Of a stretch of DNA of 20,978 nucleotides, positions 1-10,819 are shown piece by piece. The notes beneath the pieces were generated by a model. It searched no databases, was not told the origin of the DNA, and saw nothing but the letters and a program-made list of their open reading frames with translations. Position 1 is the stretch's first letter, and every line of letters starts with the position of its first letter. The stretch is taken from contig JAAMXP010003116.1 in the NCBI GenBank assembly GCA_019693395.1, forward strand, positions 868 through 21,845, in the 5' to 3' direction. The stretch comes from Ettlia oleoabundans (Eukaryota; Chlorophyta; Chlorophyceae; Chlamydomonadales). The position numbers and the translations under genes are program-made.

Positions 1-16
1 CACACCACCACCACAC

Positions 17-3000
17 CTTGTCCAAATTGAAGAGTACAAACTTGCCGGCATTCCAGAGCTTGTTGGTGAAATTGCGGGAGGAGTTGACTCGGTCAAGGCT
101 GCACTGGTGGGGCAGCAAGAGCAGCGGTGGAGGGTTGAGTGAGGCGCCTGGGGAAAGTGGCCAAAGTGAGGGCACATAACATGACAGCAGCACAAAAGGC
201 GGTATGGCCGCCATTTGTGCCTCCATTTCACAAGAGCGCAAAATGGTTGTGTGCCTGCCACGGCGGAACTTCAGGTGCTTTGCCACCTTTCCAGCCACCC
301 ATCTACCACCAAGGCATCCACCCACCCACCTGAGGTTGAGATCCTGTCCAGGCGAGGTGCCAGTGGCGAGGGTGAAGCGCAGCGCATCTGAAGACAGCGA
401 GTCATGGGGAGGCGGGGCAGGGGCCCAATATGAATGCTGCAGAGGAGCAAAGCCTCCAAAGCAGCAATGCTGTAGCACCACACCCTGTCGCTCCGCATTA
501 CTCAGAAGGTCTCCACCTGGCCCTGCCTGCCACTGCTGCAAGCAGCTCTTACTGCCAACAGATGTGCAAGGCAGCTCGTACCACCCCACCCACCTGCTCC
601 GTACTGCTCAATTGTTTCCACTGGGTCCACCACGTTGCCCAGGCTCTTGCTCATCTTGCGACCCTTCTCGTCACGAACCTGTAGTATAGGCAGGTAGTAC
701 AGGCAGGGGCGGTGCAGTAACACAGGGCACAGCCATGTTAGCGTGCCCGACGTGCAACAGCTTTCAGCTTGGCAGCCCAGCCTAGACACACTGTCGCGGC
801 TTACTCAACCGCTGCTCCAGGGCCTGCCCATGGGGGGCTACAAACCCACCACCCAGCCATCATGCGACAGGTCTTCTGCCTCCACTGTGGAACCCTGCCA
901 ATACGTCCATTCGCACGCCCACCTCCCCCATTCACCCACCAGTCCGTGCAGGTAAACTGTGCTGAAGGGCGGTCTACTGGTGAACTCCAGCCCCATCATG
1001 ATCATGCGGGCAACCCAGAAGAACAGAATGTCGTGCCCCGTCTCCATCACAGTCGTGGGGTAGAACCTGCAACGAGGGTGTTGTGCAAGGGAGAGGAGCG
1101 CGATGATGCTAGTGCAAAAAGACAGACAACAGAAGCAGACAGATCAAGCCAGAGGCGAAACTGCCCCCACTCACCGCTGAAGGTCTGGCGTGGCTGCGGG
1201 CCATCCCAGCGTAGAGAAGGGCCACAGCCCCGAGCTGAACCACGTGTCCAGTACATCGCTCTCCTGCTTCAGCACTGTGTCCTGCCCGTACAGCTGTGCC
1301 GCCTTGTCCCGCGCCTCGCCCTCGCTCTTGGCAACCACGTACCGCTCGCTGCAGGAGGCTGAGGCGGCAGCCTCCTCACTCTCAAACACATACCTGCTCA
1401 ATATTGGGAGGTGCAGGAAGGAAGGATCACACTGGAAGGGAAAATAAGGCTATTGGTACATAGTTGAGGGTTGCGAGACAAGTTGGACTAGAGGTTGACA
1501 TTATCCAAACCCCCGGCATCCCCCGGCAGCAGCAACATGCTGTCACTGCTTGCCGCTGAGCATTCAGGAAACATCCCAGTCAGGCCCAAGGCCCACCCCC
1601 TTTCCTCCACAAATCCAGAAATCTATCATGCCAGCCAGCGAGCCAGCCAGCCAGCCGTCCTTGTGCTCACCACACAGGTATGCGGTGTCCCCACCAGAGC
1701 TGGCGCGAGATGCACCAGTCCTTGATGCCCGTCAGCCAGTTGTTGTACACCTTCTCAAACCGGTCGGGCAGGATGCGGATGTCGCCACGTGCAACAGCCT
1801 ACGTTGGTGTTCATGCAAGGAGTTTGGAAGTGATGCAGCATCACCAACAATCATTTGCTCACACACTCGCACACACCCACACATAATAAGCCACTCATCC
1901 AAACTCACAGCGAGATGACAGTAACAAACCATCAACCACGCTCTCATCACCGACCCATGCTCCCCTTGCCCACCCAGCCAGTCAGCTCCCTCCTCCTCAC
2001 CTCCAGTGCCGGCTGTGCCAGTCCCTCCATGCGCACAAACCACTGCTCCCGCACCAGCGGCTCCACGATCTCGCCACCACGCTGGGAACGGGGCACACGG
2101 GTCTGCAGATGGAAGACCGCAGGAGTGGTGGGGAACAATCCGTCAATCAGCCTGATGGCGGATGTAAAAAAAGAAAGGCAGGTGGAAGACAAGCAGGTGC
2201 CATGGGGCAGAGCATAAGGATGACCATGTACTGCACTCGTGATGCCAGCAGCCAGGGGACTCCAGTAGCAATATTGAGGCACCACATGGGGCATATGCGT
2301 TGATACCCCACCCCACCCCACACCCCTGTACTCCAGCACCCGCCCACCTGATATGGCTCCTGCCTGATCACCAATCCTTGCTGCTCCATGTCAGACCACA
2401 GCTGCTTGCGTGCTGCAGGAGGGAGGGAGGGCAACGAGGCAGGACAGCCAGTGAGCCTCCACACCTTAGCTGCAGGCTGCCTGATCCGACTCACCGCGCC
2501 TCCCCTGCTTCCCAGCCAGCCATGCATCGTAGACAAGCACAGCATCCACCTGGATTTTCATGCGTCATCCACCTCCCAGTGTTTCACCCACCCACCCACC
2601 CAACCAACAACCAACCCACTACTTGCTTGATGCTGGACACATGTTTGCGCGGCAGATGACACAGTCAATCACCCAGCACCCACCCTCGAAGCGGTCCATG
2701 CCGGCATAGGGCCCCGCATTGGCGTTGAGCGTGCCGTCGTCGTTCATGATGTTGATGATCTCAAGATCAAAGCGCTTGCCAATCTCGTAATCGGTCACGT
2801 CATGGCCTGCAGGCGCAACATCATGAAAGGAATGATCTTTAATATAAAAGGCAAGGGAAGGTCAGGGCAGCGCTAGGCACAGGCTACAAGGAATACAACG
2901 GCCCCCCTGCGCCTGCCTGACTGTCAGCACTTGCTGAGTGCAACCGGAACTTTCGGGCAGTCCAGGAAAGAAAAAACCATGCTCGCCACCACAACGGAGG

Positions 3001-6000
3001 TATGAGGCAGGTACCAAGTAATGCCTACCCAGCCAACTGTCATAAATGTGCCCTGAGCAGATCCTAGATTGCCCACCCACCCGGCGTGATTTTGAGCGCC
3101 CCCGTGCCAAACTCCCGGTCCACATACTCGTCTGCAATGATAGAGATGCGGCGCCCGCTCATGGGCACAACAGCCTGACGGCCTACAAGGTGCTTGTACC
3201 TGCGGGCGGAAAACACAGTGGGGGGGTGAAACGTAGGGTGGTGATGTGCGGACACCAGGACAGCTTCCATGCAGGCGCAATGGAAAGGCTTCGAAGCTCA
3301 GGTAGGATTGGTGAACCAACCTTGCAAGCAAGTTAGGGTGATGTAGGCAAGGGTAGGGATACAAGGCTTAGGGTCAGGCGAGGGGAAACAAATTGTGGAG
3401 ATGGACTGGAAAGTTGCTAGCCGCATGTGTGGTGGGCGTTGCACTGAGGCGAGGAGGACGAGGTTGCACGCTGCCTGCTGGCAGCGATGAAACGCATTGC
3501 AACCTTGCAGTGTCGGCCAGGGCAGCCAGCAGCTGGAAGTTGTGCTTTGCAGCACATCACAGCACATTACAGGCAATACCCCACCCACCGCTCGTCCTCG
3601 GGGTGCACCGCCACCGCTGTGTCCCCCAGTATTGTCTCGGGACGGGTGGTGGCCACCGGCAGGAACTCGTCGCTGTCTGTGGGGAACAAGCCGCAACAAG
3701 CAGCACGCAGGGAGACCAAGCAAGTATGGGCAGGAGGCGTGGGTGGATACACTTGTCGCTGTCTGCAGTGCGGCAGCAGCGGCAGGTAAAGAAGTCGAGA
3801 GGCAAGGGTTACTGGCAGGCTGCCCTACCCAACGACCCATCCACAAGCAAATGTCCTCGTGCCTTCCCCCCTCTGAAAGCCTTCCCCCTTCTGATACTGC
3901 TTTGGACCGCCCCACCTGCCACTGGGTACTTAAAGTAGTAGAGGCTCCCCGCCTCATCACTGTACTCCACCTCCAGGTCGCTCACAGCTGCAGCACAGGG
4001 GGCAGGCATGCTTGAGGTTCTGGTGGGTAGGGATAGCATGATGGGTGGGTAGGTGGGTGAGAAGGCGGGAGCGCTGATGAGGGGGCTCAAGACCAGTTGT
4101 GAGCATGCATGTGCTGCATCATTGGGTTGCATTGCAGGCAAGAAGCATGCCCAACACGAGGCAGTGGGAGGCTTGGCAGGGCAGCTGTCGTACCAACAGG
4201 GCACTCCAATCAGCTGCCCCCTGCTCCCACCTGTCTGCAGGCCGGGCGACCAGTTGACCATGTACGAGCCGCGGTAGATGAGCCCCTTATCATGCAGCCG
4301 CACAAACGCCTCGAGCACAGCCTCTGCAGCCAGGGGATGGTAGCGAAGAGAGATGCCGCACATGCAAATGGGCGGGATTGCTCACACCCAGTGGGCATGC
4401 TGTTGGAGAGGGAATATTGACTGAGGGAACATACGACTGCATACACTTATGAATGTGTTGGCAATCGTTACCCCTGCCTTTGTCACTTGCTTGCCTGCCC
4501 TGCTGTGAAGGAGACCTCACATCCTATCGGTTCCTCATCCACGAAGCACCACCCCACAGCCACGCAACCAACCTGTGTCCAACTTACTCGCCCATCTACA
4601 CGCAAAGGAGTCGCCATACAACCACAGCCTCCAATCCCCACCCACACCTCCTACCCAGCCACACCCACGCATTACCCCCACCACTCACCACTAAGCCCCT
4701 GATCTAGCGTGAACCGCTCGCGGCTCCAGTCGCACGAGGCCCCCAACCGCCTCAGCTGCTGCGTGATGAACCCCCCATACTGCGCCTTCCACGCCCAGAC
4801 CTCAGCCTCAAACGCCTCACGCCCCAGGGTGCGCCGATCTTTGCCCTGTGCCGCCAGCTGCTTCTCAACCACCATCTGGGTGGCAATGCCGGCATGATCT
4901 GCAAGGCAGCCATGGAACAGCCGATGAATGGAGCGCGCTGAAGAGTGGGGCAAAGTTGGCCTGCAGGTGGCAGGTAGAGGCAGGCTAGATGTGGCAAGAA
5001 GGGGTGGTGGGGTGAGGTGGGCAGTGTAGCAAGCACTTAAGTAGCTGGCGCGGCTCAGCATGATAGTTGAGCAGCAGAGGCAAGACAACCAGCAGCAAGC
5101 AGCAATCGATGCCAGTTGTAAGCACCTGTGCCGGGTAGCCAGAGGGTTGGCCTGCCGCGCATGCGCTGGTACCGCGTCATGATATCCTGCAGCAGGACGG
5201 CACAGCAAGTACAAGTGTGCCCGTCAGCCTACAATGTCATAATGGCAGTGCCACAGCAGACGCCCATAGCTGAGCACTCCACATCCTGCCAGAGGCTTGG
5301 GTTTCTCAGAAATGACACATGCTTCCCACCCCACCCCACCCCACCCCACCCAAACCCAACCAACCTGGGCCCCCCAAAGGCACACTTAATAACCCACCCA
5401 GCCACCCCGCTGACCTGCAAGGTGGCGAACATGGCATGCCCCATGTGCAGCTTGCCGGTGACATTGGGTGGCGGCATGGAGAGCACAAAGGGCTCGCCGC
5501 CGTCCGCTGACTCATCTGGCTTGAAATAGCCGCTGCTCTCCCACCTGCGACGAGAGGTCGTGTGCAAACACATAATGATGTAACCGTCAGTGCTGGCCTT
5601 GCATGATGCTGGAGAAAAGCGGAGGACCGGGCACTCTACACGGACTGCCTGGTCTTTGTGAACGCTGAAAGCGGCATGGCAGCACCAAAGCTGCTCCCTG
5701 CCCATGCGCTCACCATTGATACAGTGCTTGCTCGCTGGCGGCAGGATCAAAATTTTTTGGGAGCTCCTTGCGCTGCGAGGGGCTTGCTGCGGATGATGCA
5801 GAGGCTGCTGCTTCATCTGTTGCTGTGCTAGCTGCTGCCGATGCCGCCAGGCAGCGTGCCTGGTAGCGCTGCGCCGCTCCTGGCAGTCCCGGCTGCCGCC
5901 CGCTGAGAGCATTACCGGCTTGGCAAACTACAGGGCTGCGACGAACGGCCCCCAGCCTGAAAGACAGGCGTCCAGCGGGCTGCCTAAGGCGGCATTGCGA

Positions 6001-6066
6001 CACCGCCGACATGTTTGGCAATTTCGTGCAAACAGTATGTAAAACAGCCCTAGCACATCTATTCAT
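17..6066 (-). CDS. EMB2247: Plastid-type valyl-tRNA synthetase, 17 exons, 3' end beyond the left edge
   Basis: Class I aminoacyl-tRNA synthetase that charges tRNA-Val, probably in the plastid. Exons on the minus strand, 5' to 3': 6066-5714, 5544-5415, 5186-5126, 4898-4689, 4323-4231, 3987-3916, 3676-3589, 3199-3081, 2806-2684, 2412-2348, 2102-2001, 1798-1671, 1393-1175, 1066-940, 678-594, 387-330, 98-17. These give 705 codons, and every junction is in phase with GT-AG introns. Residues 1 to about 100 are Arg/Ala/Ser-rich with few acidic residues, like a transit peptide. HMGH (the HIGH signature) is at 151-154, TTRPET of the editing domain at 316-321, [16 protein letters not shown] at 500-515, DTWFSSGL at 564-571 and KMSKS at 638-642. 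The order and wording match plant EMB2247-type enzymes rather than the cytosolic form, from recall of the family. An in-frame TGA lies 12 nt upstream of the chosen ATG. The anticodon-binding domain and C-terminal coiled coil are outside the window. Introns 4 (365 nt) and 7 (389 nt) hold nothing recognisable. Confidence 0.96.
5325..5357 (-). repeat. C-rich tract, potential G-quadruplex in the ValRS pre-mRNA
   Basis: Seven runs of 3-4 C are separated by one A (the last spacer is AAA) on the plus strand. The minus-strand ValRS transcript therefore carries seven closely spaced G-runs in intron 2 (5187-5414). Similar but shorter tracts lie in other introns of this gene, at 2306-2326 and 2587-2601. 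Quadruplex formation is inferred from the run pattern only. Confidence 0.6.
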
Positions 6067-6404
6067 GTGACAGTCCTGTCAGAACTGCAGCATATGTGGA
6101 GGCCCGCAAAGGTGAAGGTGTTGGGCCACTAGCCCTCCGGCAGCCAGCGCGCTGCTTGATATCGATGCAATGTAGGTAAAAGACGACGCTTGCAAGGTGC
6201 CAGTGACCCAGCTGGAGGTGACCACCTGCTACGGCATGCTACGCCCTCCTCCACCAGCACATTGCCGCTTTGTTATGCCATTCCTGCCTGATCATACACC
6301 TCACGAACCACCATGATGTGAAGGTCCCCCTGGGGCGTTGAGGGCACGTTTCGCGGGAAGTGGTCGGCACAAATAAGTGCTCGCTAGCCGGAAACGACAC
6401 CAAT
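6067..6404. promoter_or_regulatory. Shared 5' region between divergent ValRS and DUF2045 genes
   Basis: The 338 bp between the two start codons must hold both 5' UTRs and either one bidirectional or two separate promoters. I see no clear TATA box or other named element. Short open frames run through it on both strands but have no coding character. Confidence 0.4.
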
Positions 6405-8881
6405 ATGACGGATCCGGTGGAACTGTATGTCGCAACGCTGTCCGAGGTGCAACGCCAGGCAGCGCAGCTGAGCACCAGCGGCGAAGAAGGGGCCAGCGGC
6501 GGTGACAGGGCCATATCGGACAGCAACGGCTGGGTTGTGCTGGAGAGCCGGTCCACGCCGGCACAGCTGCCAGGGGAGGCCGGGTGCAGCACCTGGCCAC
6601 AACAGCAGTGGCAGATCGCTTACGAAATCTTGGTGAGGCTGGAGAGTATGGGATGCGTCTGATCGGGTGTCCTTTGCAAATTGCTGCTGGCGACTTTTCA
6701 CACCCCCAATCTCCGGCTATTGCGTTGGGACAACATGATCACTGTGGGATAGTTACACCTCGCAGAAGCGTGTGGCGATACTTGAAATCAGTCATGCCGC
6801 TGAGTGTTGCATCCCCACACAATGTTCTGTTTGTAGTTTTGCCAGTGCCCGATTGAAATCGCACGGCTGCGCCCCCACCAAGCGGATGACATGCTGTTTT
6901 TCGCATACACAGACGAAGCGGCAGCAGCAGCTTGCACTCGGCTCTTTGTTCGTCGGCGCCAGGCCAAGCAGGCATCCCTCCCCTCAGACCTACGCTGGGG
7001 GCCACCTCAGGCCGACCCCAGCAACCCAACCAGCAGCAGCAGCAAGGCTGTGCAGGTGGACTGGCGTGCCTCTGTACTGCTCATGGTGGTACTGCAGACA
7101 GGATACCACCTGTCTGCGGTGACTTCTGCGGATGCTGAGCTGCTTAGCGCCTTCGTGGAGAGCAGAGGCAGCAGCAGCAGCAGGGTTGGACGCGGCAACA
7201 GCAGTACCGGTGGCGATGGCAGCCCAGCTGGGCTGCACCATGTGTCCAAGGTTGTGCATGCCTCGCCCAGGTGAGTGGTTGAGTGGTATTGTGTGGCAGT
7301 GGTGGCTTGCAGTGGCTGTGGTTGTAATGCTATGGTTGCGGCTGCTCCAGCGGACAGTAACGCTCCCTGCTAGCACCCTCCTTCCTGCTCCGCACTGGCT
7401 GCCCAGCCTTGTCCTTGTCGTTCCCGCGGCACACTTGTATAGTTGTCACACTGGTGAAGCAATGCACAAAGCCACTCCAGATAACCAGCCTTTATTGCCC
7501 TTGTTTGTCATCGCAGCCGTGTGCCTGTCAACTTGGACAACAGCCGCAGTGATGCAGGGCGGCCGCAGTCCTCTTACCCCGACATCTGCTTTGCTGTTGA
7601 CGACTTTGATGATGCCTTCCAGTCGCAGGTGAGCACCATCGCCCGTGCCCTACTGCAGTCGTTTGGGTGGGCAGTGGGACTTTCTGCAGTTTTGGGTGAC
7701 ACCCAAAACGGGACCGTCACCCATGGCAGGTTTCGGTGCCGCCGCCCGCAGTTTTGGGTGGCTCGGGCACAGTTTTGATGGGTGGCGTTGCCCGCAGTCT
7801 TGGGTGACGCAGGCGCAGTTGTGGGTGGTGCTGCCCGCAGTTCTGGGTGGTGCTGCCGCAGTTTTGGGTGCCGCTGCCCGCAGTTTTGGGTGCGGCGGCC
7901 CGCAGTTTTGGGCGACGCTTCAGCCCTTTTGGGCTTGACCTGTGTAGTTGAAATGAGTGCAATAATTCCTGTCTGTATGGGTTGTTTCTGCTCGCTGTCA
8001 ACAAGTTTTTTTTACAAGCGAGCAGGAAATACATTCAGGCCTAGGCATTATGCATCGAACACTTGTTATGTGTTTTTAATGACAAATCTGTGCTGTAGGT
8101 GCTGCGCGAGCCTGCAGAGTGCTACTGCGTGCTGCTTCAAGCAGACTTGGCGGCATCTTGGCGCCTGCCTGTTGTATTGGCTGCTGGAGGCGGCGGTGGC
8201 GGCAGAATAGGGAGAGAGGGAGGCGCAGTAGTAGGCGGTTTGACAGATGCAGTTGCAGCACAGCTGGCAAGGGTAGCGTTGTCGCTGCCGCAACAGCTAC
8301 AACAAGAGGGCGCGGTTTTGGCTTCAAGTGGTGGCAGTTGTCACAGCCATAAGAGCCAACGGCAGTCAGCACAGTCGGAAGGCGGCGGCGATGAGTCTCC
8401 GACGGTTGTGTTTTCAGGTTATGTCAGCCATCAGCAATTAACCGAGGCGCTGGGCAGTCAACTAGGCGGTGACCCAGTGCGACAAGTGTTGCGAGCTGCA
8501 GCAGCAGCCGCCAGAGGGCAGCAGCAGGGGCAGCAGGGGAAGCAGCAGCCGCTCGCCACATGCCGGGTGACCATGCGGGGCCCGGGTGGCAGGGGGGCAG
8601 CCGATGTGGCGGTGTGCAGCTACTCGCCAGGCGGCCTTCCCACATCGACAGGTCAGCAGCCCGCCCCCAGCGGTGGCAGCAGGCCTAAGCTTCTGCAGCG
8701 CGCTCAGCTGCTGGCAAAAGGCATGGCGGCAGCCGCTAAGCAGGCAACAGCGCAGGCGGCGGGCATCAAGGCGAGCGGTGCCAGCAACATAGAACAGCTG
8801 CATTTGCGCTGCACCCTGCAGGCGTTGCAGGTCCCTGTTGACATGCTGGCAGACAGCATACTGCGGGCCCTGCCGCAATAA
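6405..8881 (+). CDS. DUF2045 (KIAA0930-like) family protein, function unknown
   Basis: Four exons: 6405-6632, 6846-7270, 7517-7628, 8099-8881 (TAA), giving 515 aa with all GT-AG junctions in phase. Similarity to human KIAA0930 (about 400 aa) was recognised from memory at several ordered blocks: ADDMLFF at 89-95 (RQDDMLFY in human); a VDWRASV block in exon 2; SYPDICFAVDDFDDAF at 237-252 (SYPNIFFMIDSFEEVF in human); VVFSGYVS at 358-365; MRGPGGRG about 414-421 (MKGPQGKG in human); and a final LHLRCTLQALQVPVDML near 489-505. The extra length is low-complexity Gly, Ser and Gln insertions, such as the run around 395-406 coded by CAG repeats. No signal peptide, membrane segment or known catalytic motif is visible. 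The ATG at 6405 is the first in frame after a TGA at 6339. The 3' UTR probably ends after the TGTAA at 9266. I propose no biochemical role. The exon 1 boundary is less certain because this region is poorly conserved. Confidence 0.88.
7686..7936 (+). repeat. Intronic minisatellite, about 11 units, period near 22 bp
   Basis: Units resembling GCAGTTTTGGGTG plus a variable GC-rich spacer begin near 7686, 7726, 7748, 7768, 7794, 7814, 7837, 7858, 7880, 7902 and 7920. Later units are regularly spaced at 20-23 bp, while the first spacing is 40 bp. The array fills over half of the last intron (7629-8098, 470 nt) of the DUF2045 gene. The sense strand carries GGG runs and TTTT runs. Both strands stay partly open through it, but it is flanked by good donor and acceptor sites and is not coding. 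Confidence 0.85.
7689..7709 (+). repeat. Perfect 9-bp inverted repeat with 3-nt loop
   Basis: GTTTTGGGT at 7689-7697 pairs with ACCCAAAAC at 7701-7709 around GAC. It covers the first minisatellite unit and is the only unit with an inverted partner. It could form a small hairpin in the intron RNA. Confidence 0.7.
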
Positions 8882-9265
8882 GCTTGCCCACTGGTGCGGC
8901 AGGACCCCTTTGCACGCAGTGCCAGCCACTCTTTCCCCCCAACCACGGATGCCAGCCATCTGCCCCAAAGGCAGCTTGGCGATATGTACAGATACTGCGT
9001 GCACGGCTTGCTACACCCAACCCCGCATACCCTTTTGGCCCCCTGTATTCCACATTCCAAGCCCCCCTTGTTTGCCGCCATCCTCCTAGGGTGGCCCCAG
9101 CGCAGCTCTTCAGGCACCCGGGGCTTGTTAAAAAGGACCTGCAAACCTACACACTTCTTGCTGACCTGTGATTGGCTCAACATTGTATAAGCAAAGGCCA
9201 GTCCGCTTGTCAGTCAAAATACTCGCATCTTTCCCTGAAATCACACCAGACCTCAATGCATACTC

Positions 9266-9270
9266 TGTAA
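9266..9270 (+). terminator. Probable poly(A) signal TGTAA of the DUF2045 gene
   Basis: TGTAA is the usual green-algal poly(A) signal, placed about 10-20 nt before cleavage. This is the first one on the plus strand after the stop at 8881, implying a 3' UTR near 400 nt. Confidence 0.5.
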
Positions 9271-9314
9271 CACAATGGCAGCAGTGAACCATCTCCCTCC
9301 AGCAAAAGGGTTGC

Positions 9315-9319
9315 TTACA
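9315..9319 (-). terminator. Probable poly(A) signal TGTAA of the lumazine synthase gene
   Basis: TTACA on the plus strand, so TGTAA on the minus strand, lies about 100 nt downstream of the stop at 9417. That is a typical short 3' UTR for green algae. Confidence 0.55.
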
Positions 9320-9416
9320 GACAGCCATAACTTGCCAACAGAAGTACTAACACTGGGACTGCGCAGTATGCTGCTTGGCTGGCAACACTTCACCCTGGCT
9401 GCCAGCACCATTTACT

Positions 9417-10819
9417 CTACCAAGGTTCTGCCGCCTTGCCGGCCTCCCGCAGCTGGCGCATAAGGCTGCCCATCTCAACCGCAGTCACCGCTGCCTCGCC
9501 GCCCTTGTTGCCCACCTTGCCGCCCGCACGGTCAAGTGCCTGCACAGACAGCCAGGACGGCCACCGCCAGCCATGAGTGGGTGTAGTATGCAGGGTGGGC
9601 AATAACCGCAAAACCATCACCATGTTGCACATGCCGAGATTGCACTGAATCAACATCAACATCAACATCACAGTATTTAACAAACACCCCTTCTGCCTTC
9701 CCAAAACTGCCACACCTGCTCCATTGTGTCGCAGGTCAGCACCCCAAACACCACGGGCACCCCGCTGTCGGTGGAGGCATTCAACACGCCGCTGGTGGCG
9801 CCGCCCACCACTGCATCGTAGTGTGTGGTGGCGCCGCGCACCTGCACACCAGATGCAGCAGCAGCGTGCCAGCTGTCGCAATCTGGATCTGAGCAGAGCA
9901 CGAGGGAAGGCTGCAGGCCGAGCCCTCACAATAAACAATATAGTCTAATGCACAAACAACGCATGGGACACAGGCAGAACCAGACCAGTGGAACCAGTGC
10001 GCCATGCGAGAGGGCGGGGACGGCTTGCGGGTGGCTGCCACCTCAGCAGCACCGCCAGCTCACCACGACACCAATGCAGACCACTGCGTCGTATTCACCG
10101 CTCTTGGCCATAGCCTTGGCCACCACGGGCAGCTCGAAGCTGCCGGGCACCCAGGCAACCTGCAAGCAGTGGCGGGCCAGGCGATAGCGTGCATCAGGCA
10201 CTTGAGACTCTTCCAGCCCTGCTTGGCTTCGTGCTGCTCATTGTCTGTACAACAGGTGCCAGACAATGCTTTATGTAGGTTTCTGCTGCTCATGTCCTTC
10301 AAAGTCTTTTCGAGCCAGATTACCCACAGCACTGAAGCGTGACATAACGTCAGCCGGCACAGCAACTCACATCAACGTCTGAAGGGTCAACGCCATGTCG
10401 CTGGAACGCCCCAATGGCACCGTCCAACAGCAGCTTGGTGACTAGATCGTTGAAGCGCCCCACAACCACGCCGAACCTCATGCCACTTCCCACCAGGCTG
10501 CCCTCAAACGTCGTGCCGGCAGCCTCCCCCATCGACGCCCGCGCAGGGGCAGCGCGCGCCGGACGCCGCTGTTGCTGTTGCTGCCGCGGCGTGGGGACTG
10601 CGCGCAGGTGATAGGGCGGTTAATGAGCGACAAGATAACTTAAATGGTGTGAAAACAGCGACAGGAGGGAAAAGCAGCTGGCGTAACCGGTCCACTTAGA
10701 TGTCTGCACCCCTTACCTGCTGCGACACGGCTCCCACGCACCGCCATCGCTGCGATGGCTCGTGTCGGACTGCGATGGGCCGCCTGCACAGAGACCTGCT
10801 GCTGCACTGCCAGCGACAT
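9417..10819 (-). CDS. ribH: 6,7-dimethyl-8-ribityllumazine synthase, plastid precursor
   Basis: Catalyses the penultimate step of riboflavin synthesis, joining 5-amino-6-ribitylaminouracil and 3,4-dihydroxy-2-butanone 4-phosphate. Exons on the minus strand: 10819-10717, 10597-10371, 10159-10064, 9841-9716, 9539-9417 (TAG), giving 224 aa with all phases consistent. Residues 1 to about 60 are rich in Ala, Gln, Arg and Ser without acidic residues, like a stromal transit peptide, and include a Gln5 run. The mature core starts near TTFEGSL (63-69). It shows GRFN at 81-84, VAWVPGSFELPVV at the start of exon 3, TTHYDAV at 147-153 with the catalytic His149, GVLTCDTMEQ, and DRAGGKVGNKG from 187 with Arg188. 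These are the standard family motifs. The ATG at 10819 is the only ATG at a sensible distance before the core. The gene is divergent from an FMN-dependent oxidase. Confidence 0.95.
9649..9670. repeat. ATCAAC hexanucleotide microsatellite
   Basis: Three tandem ATCAAC copies plus a partial fourth, inside the last intron (9540-9715) of the lumazine synthase gene. Confidence 0.75.

Larger units (their letters stand above)
8882..9416. other. Convergent 3' UTR interval between DUF2045 and lumazine synthase
   Basis: This 535-bp interval has no gene. It holds the two facing 3' UTRs: the plus-strand signal TGTAA at 9266-9270 and the minus-strand signal (TTACA on plus) at 9315-9319. Short open frames on both strands show no family resemblance. 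Confidence 0.7.

Noticed and set aside
204..689. Plus-strand open frame of 161 codons across ValRS exons 15-16
   Set aside because: It is antisense to verified ValRS exons and introns, and its protein is low-complexity Pro/Ser/Cys with no family resemblance.
3393..3938. Plus-strand frame of 181 codons in the ValRS gene, and the overlapping minus-strand 220-codon frame
   Set aside because: Both run through introns and the [10 protein letters not shown] exon in the wrong frame or strand; the ValRS reading explains the region.
7132..7632. Plus-strand frame of 166 codons inside the DUF2045 gene
   Set aside because: It is out of frame with the conserved exon 2 and exon 3 blocks and reads through the intron between them.
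7645..8034. Open frames on both strands through the minisatellite, giving repeated AVLG-like or PKTAG-like peptides
   Set aside because: These are by-products of the 22-bp repeat in an intron with good splice sites; no homologous domain is interrupted by them.
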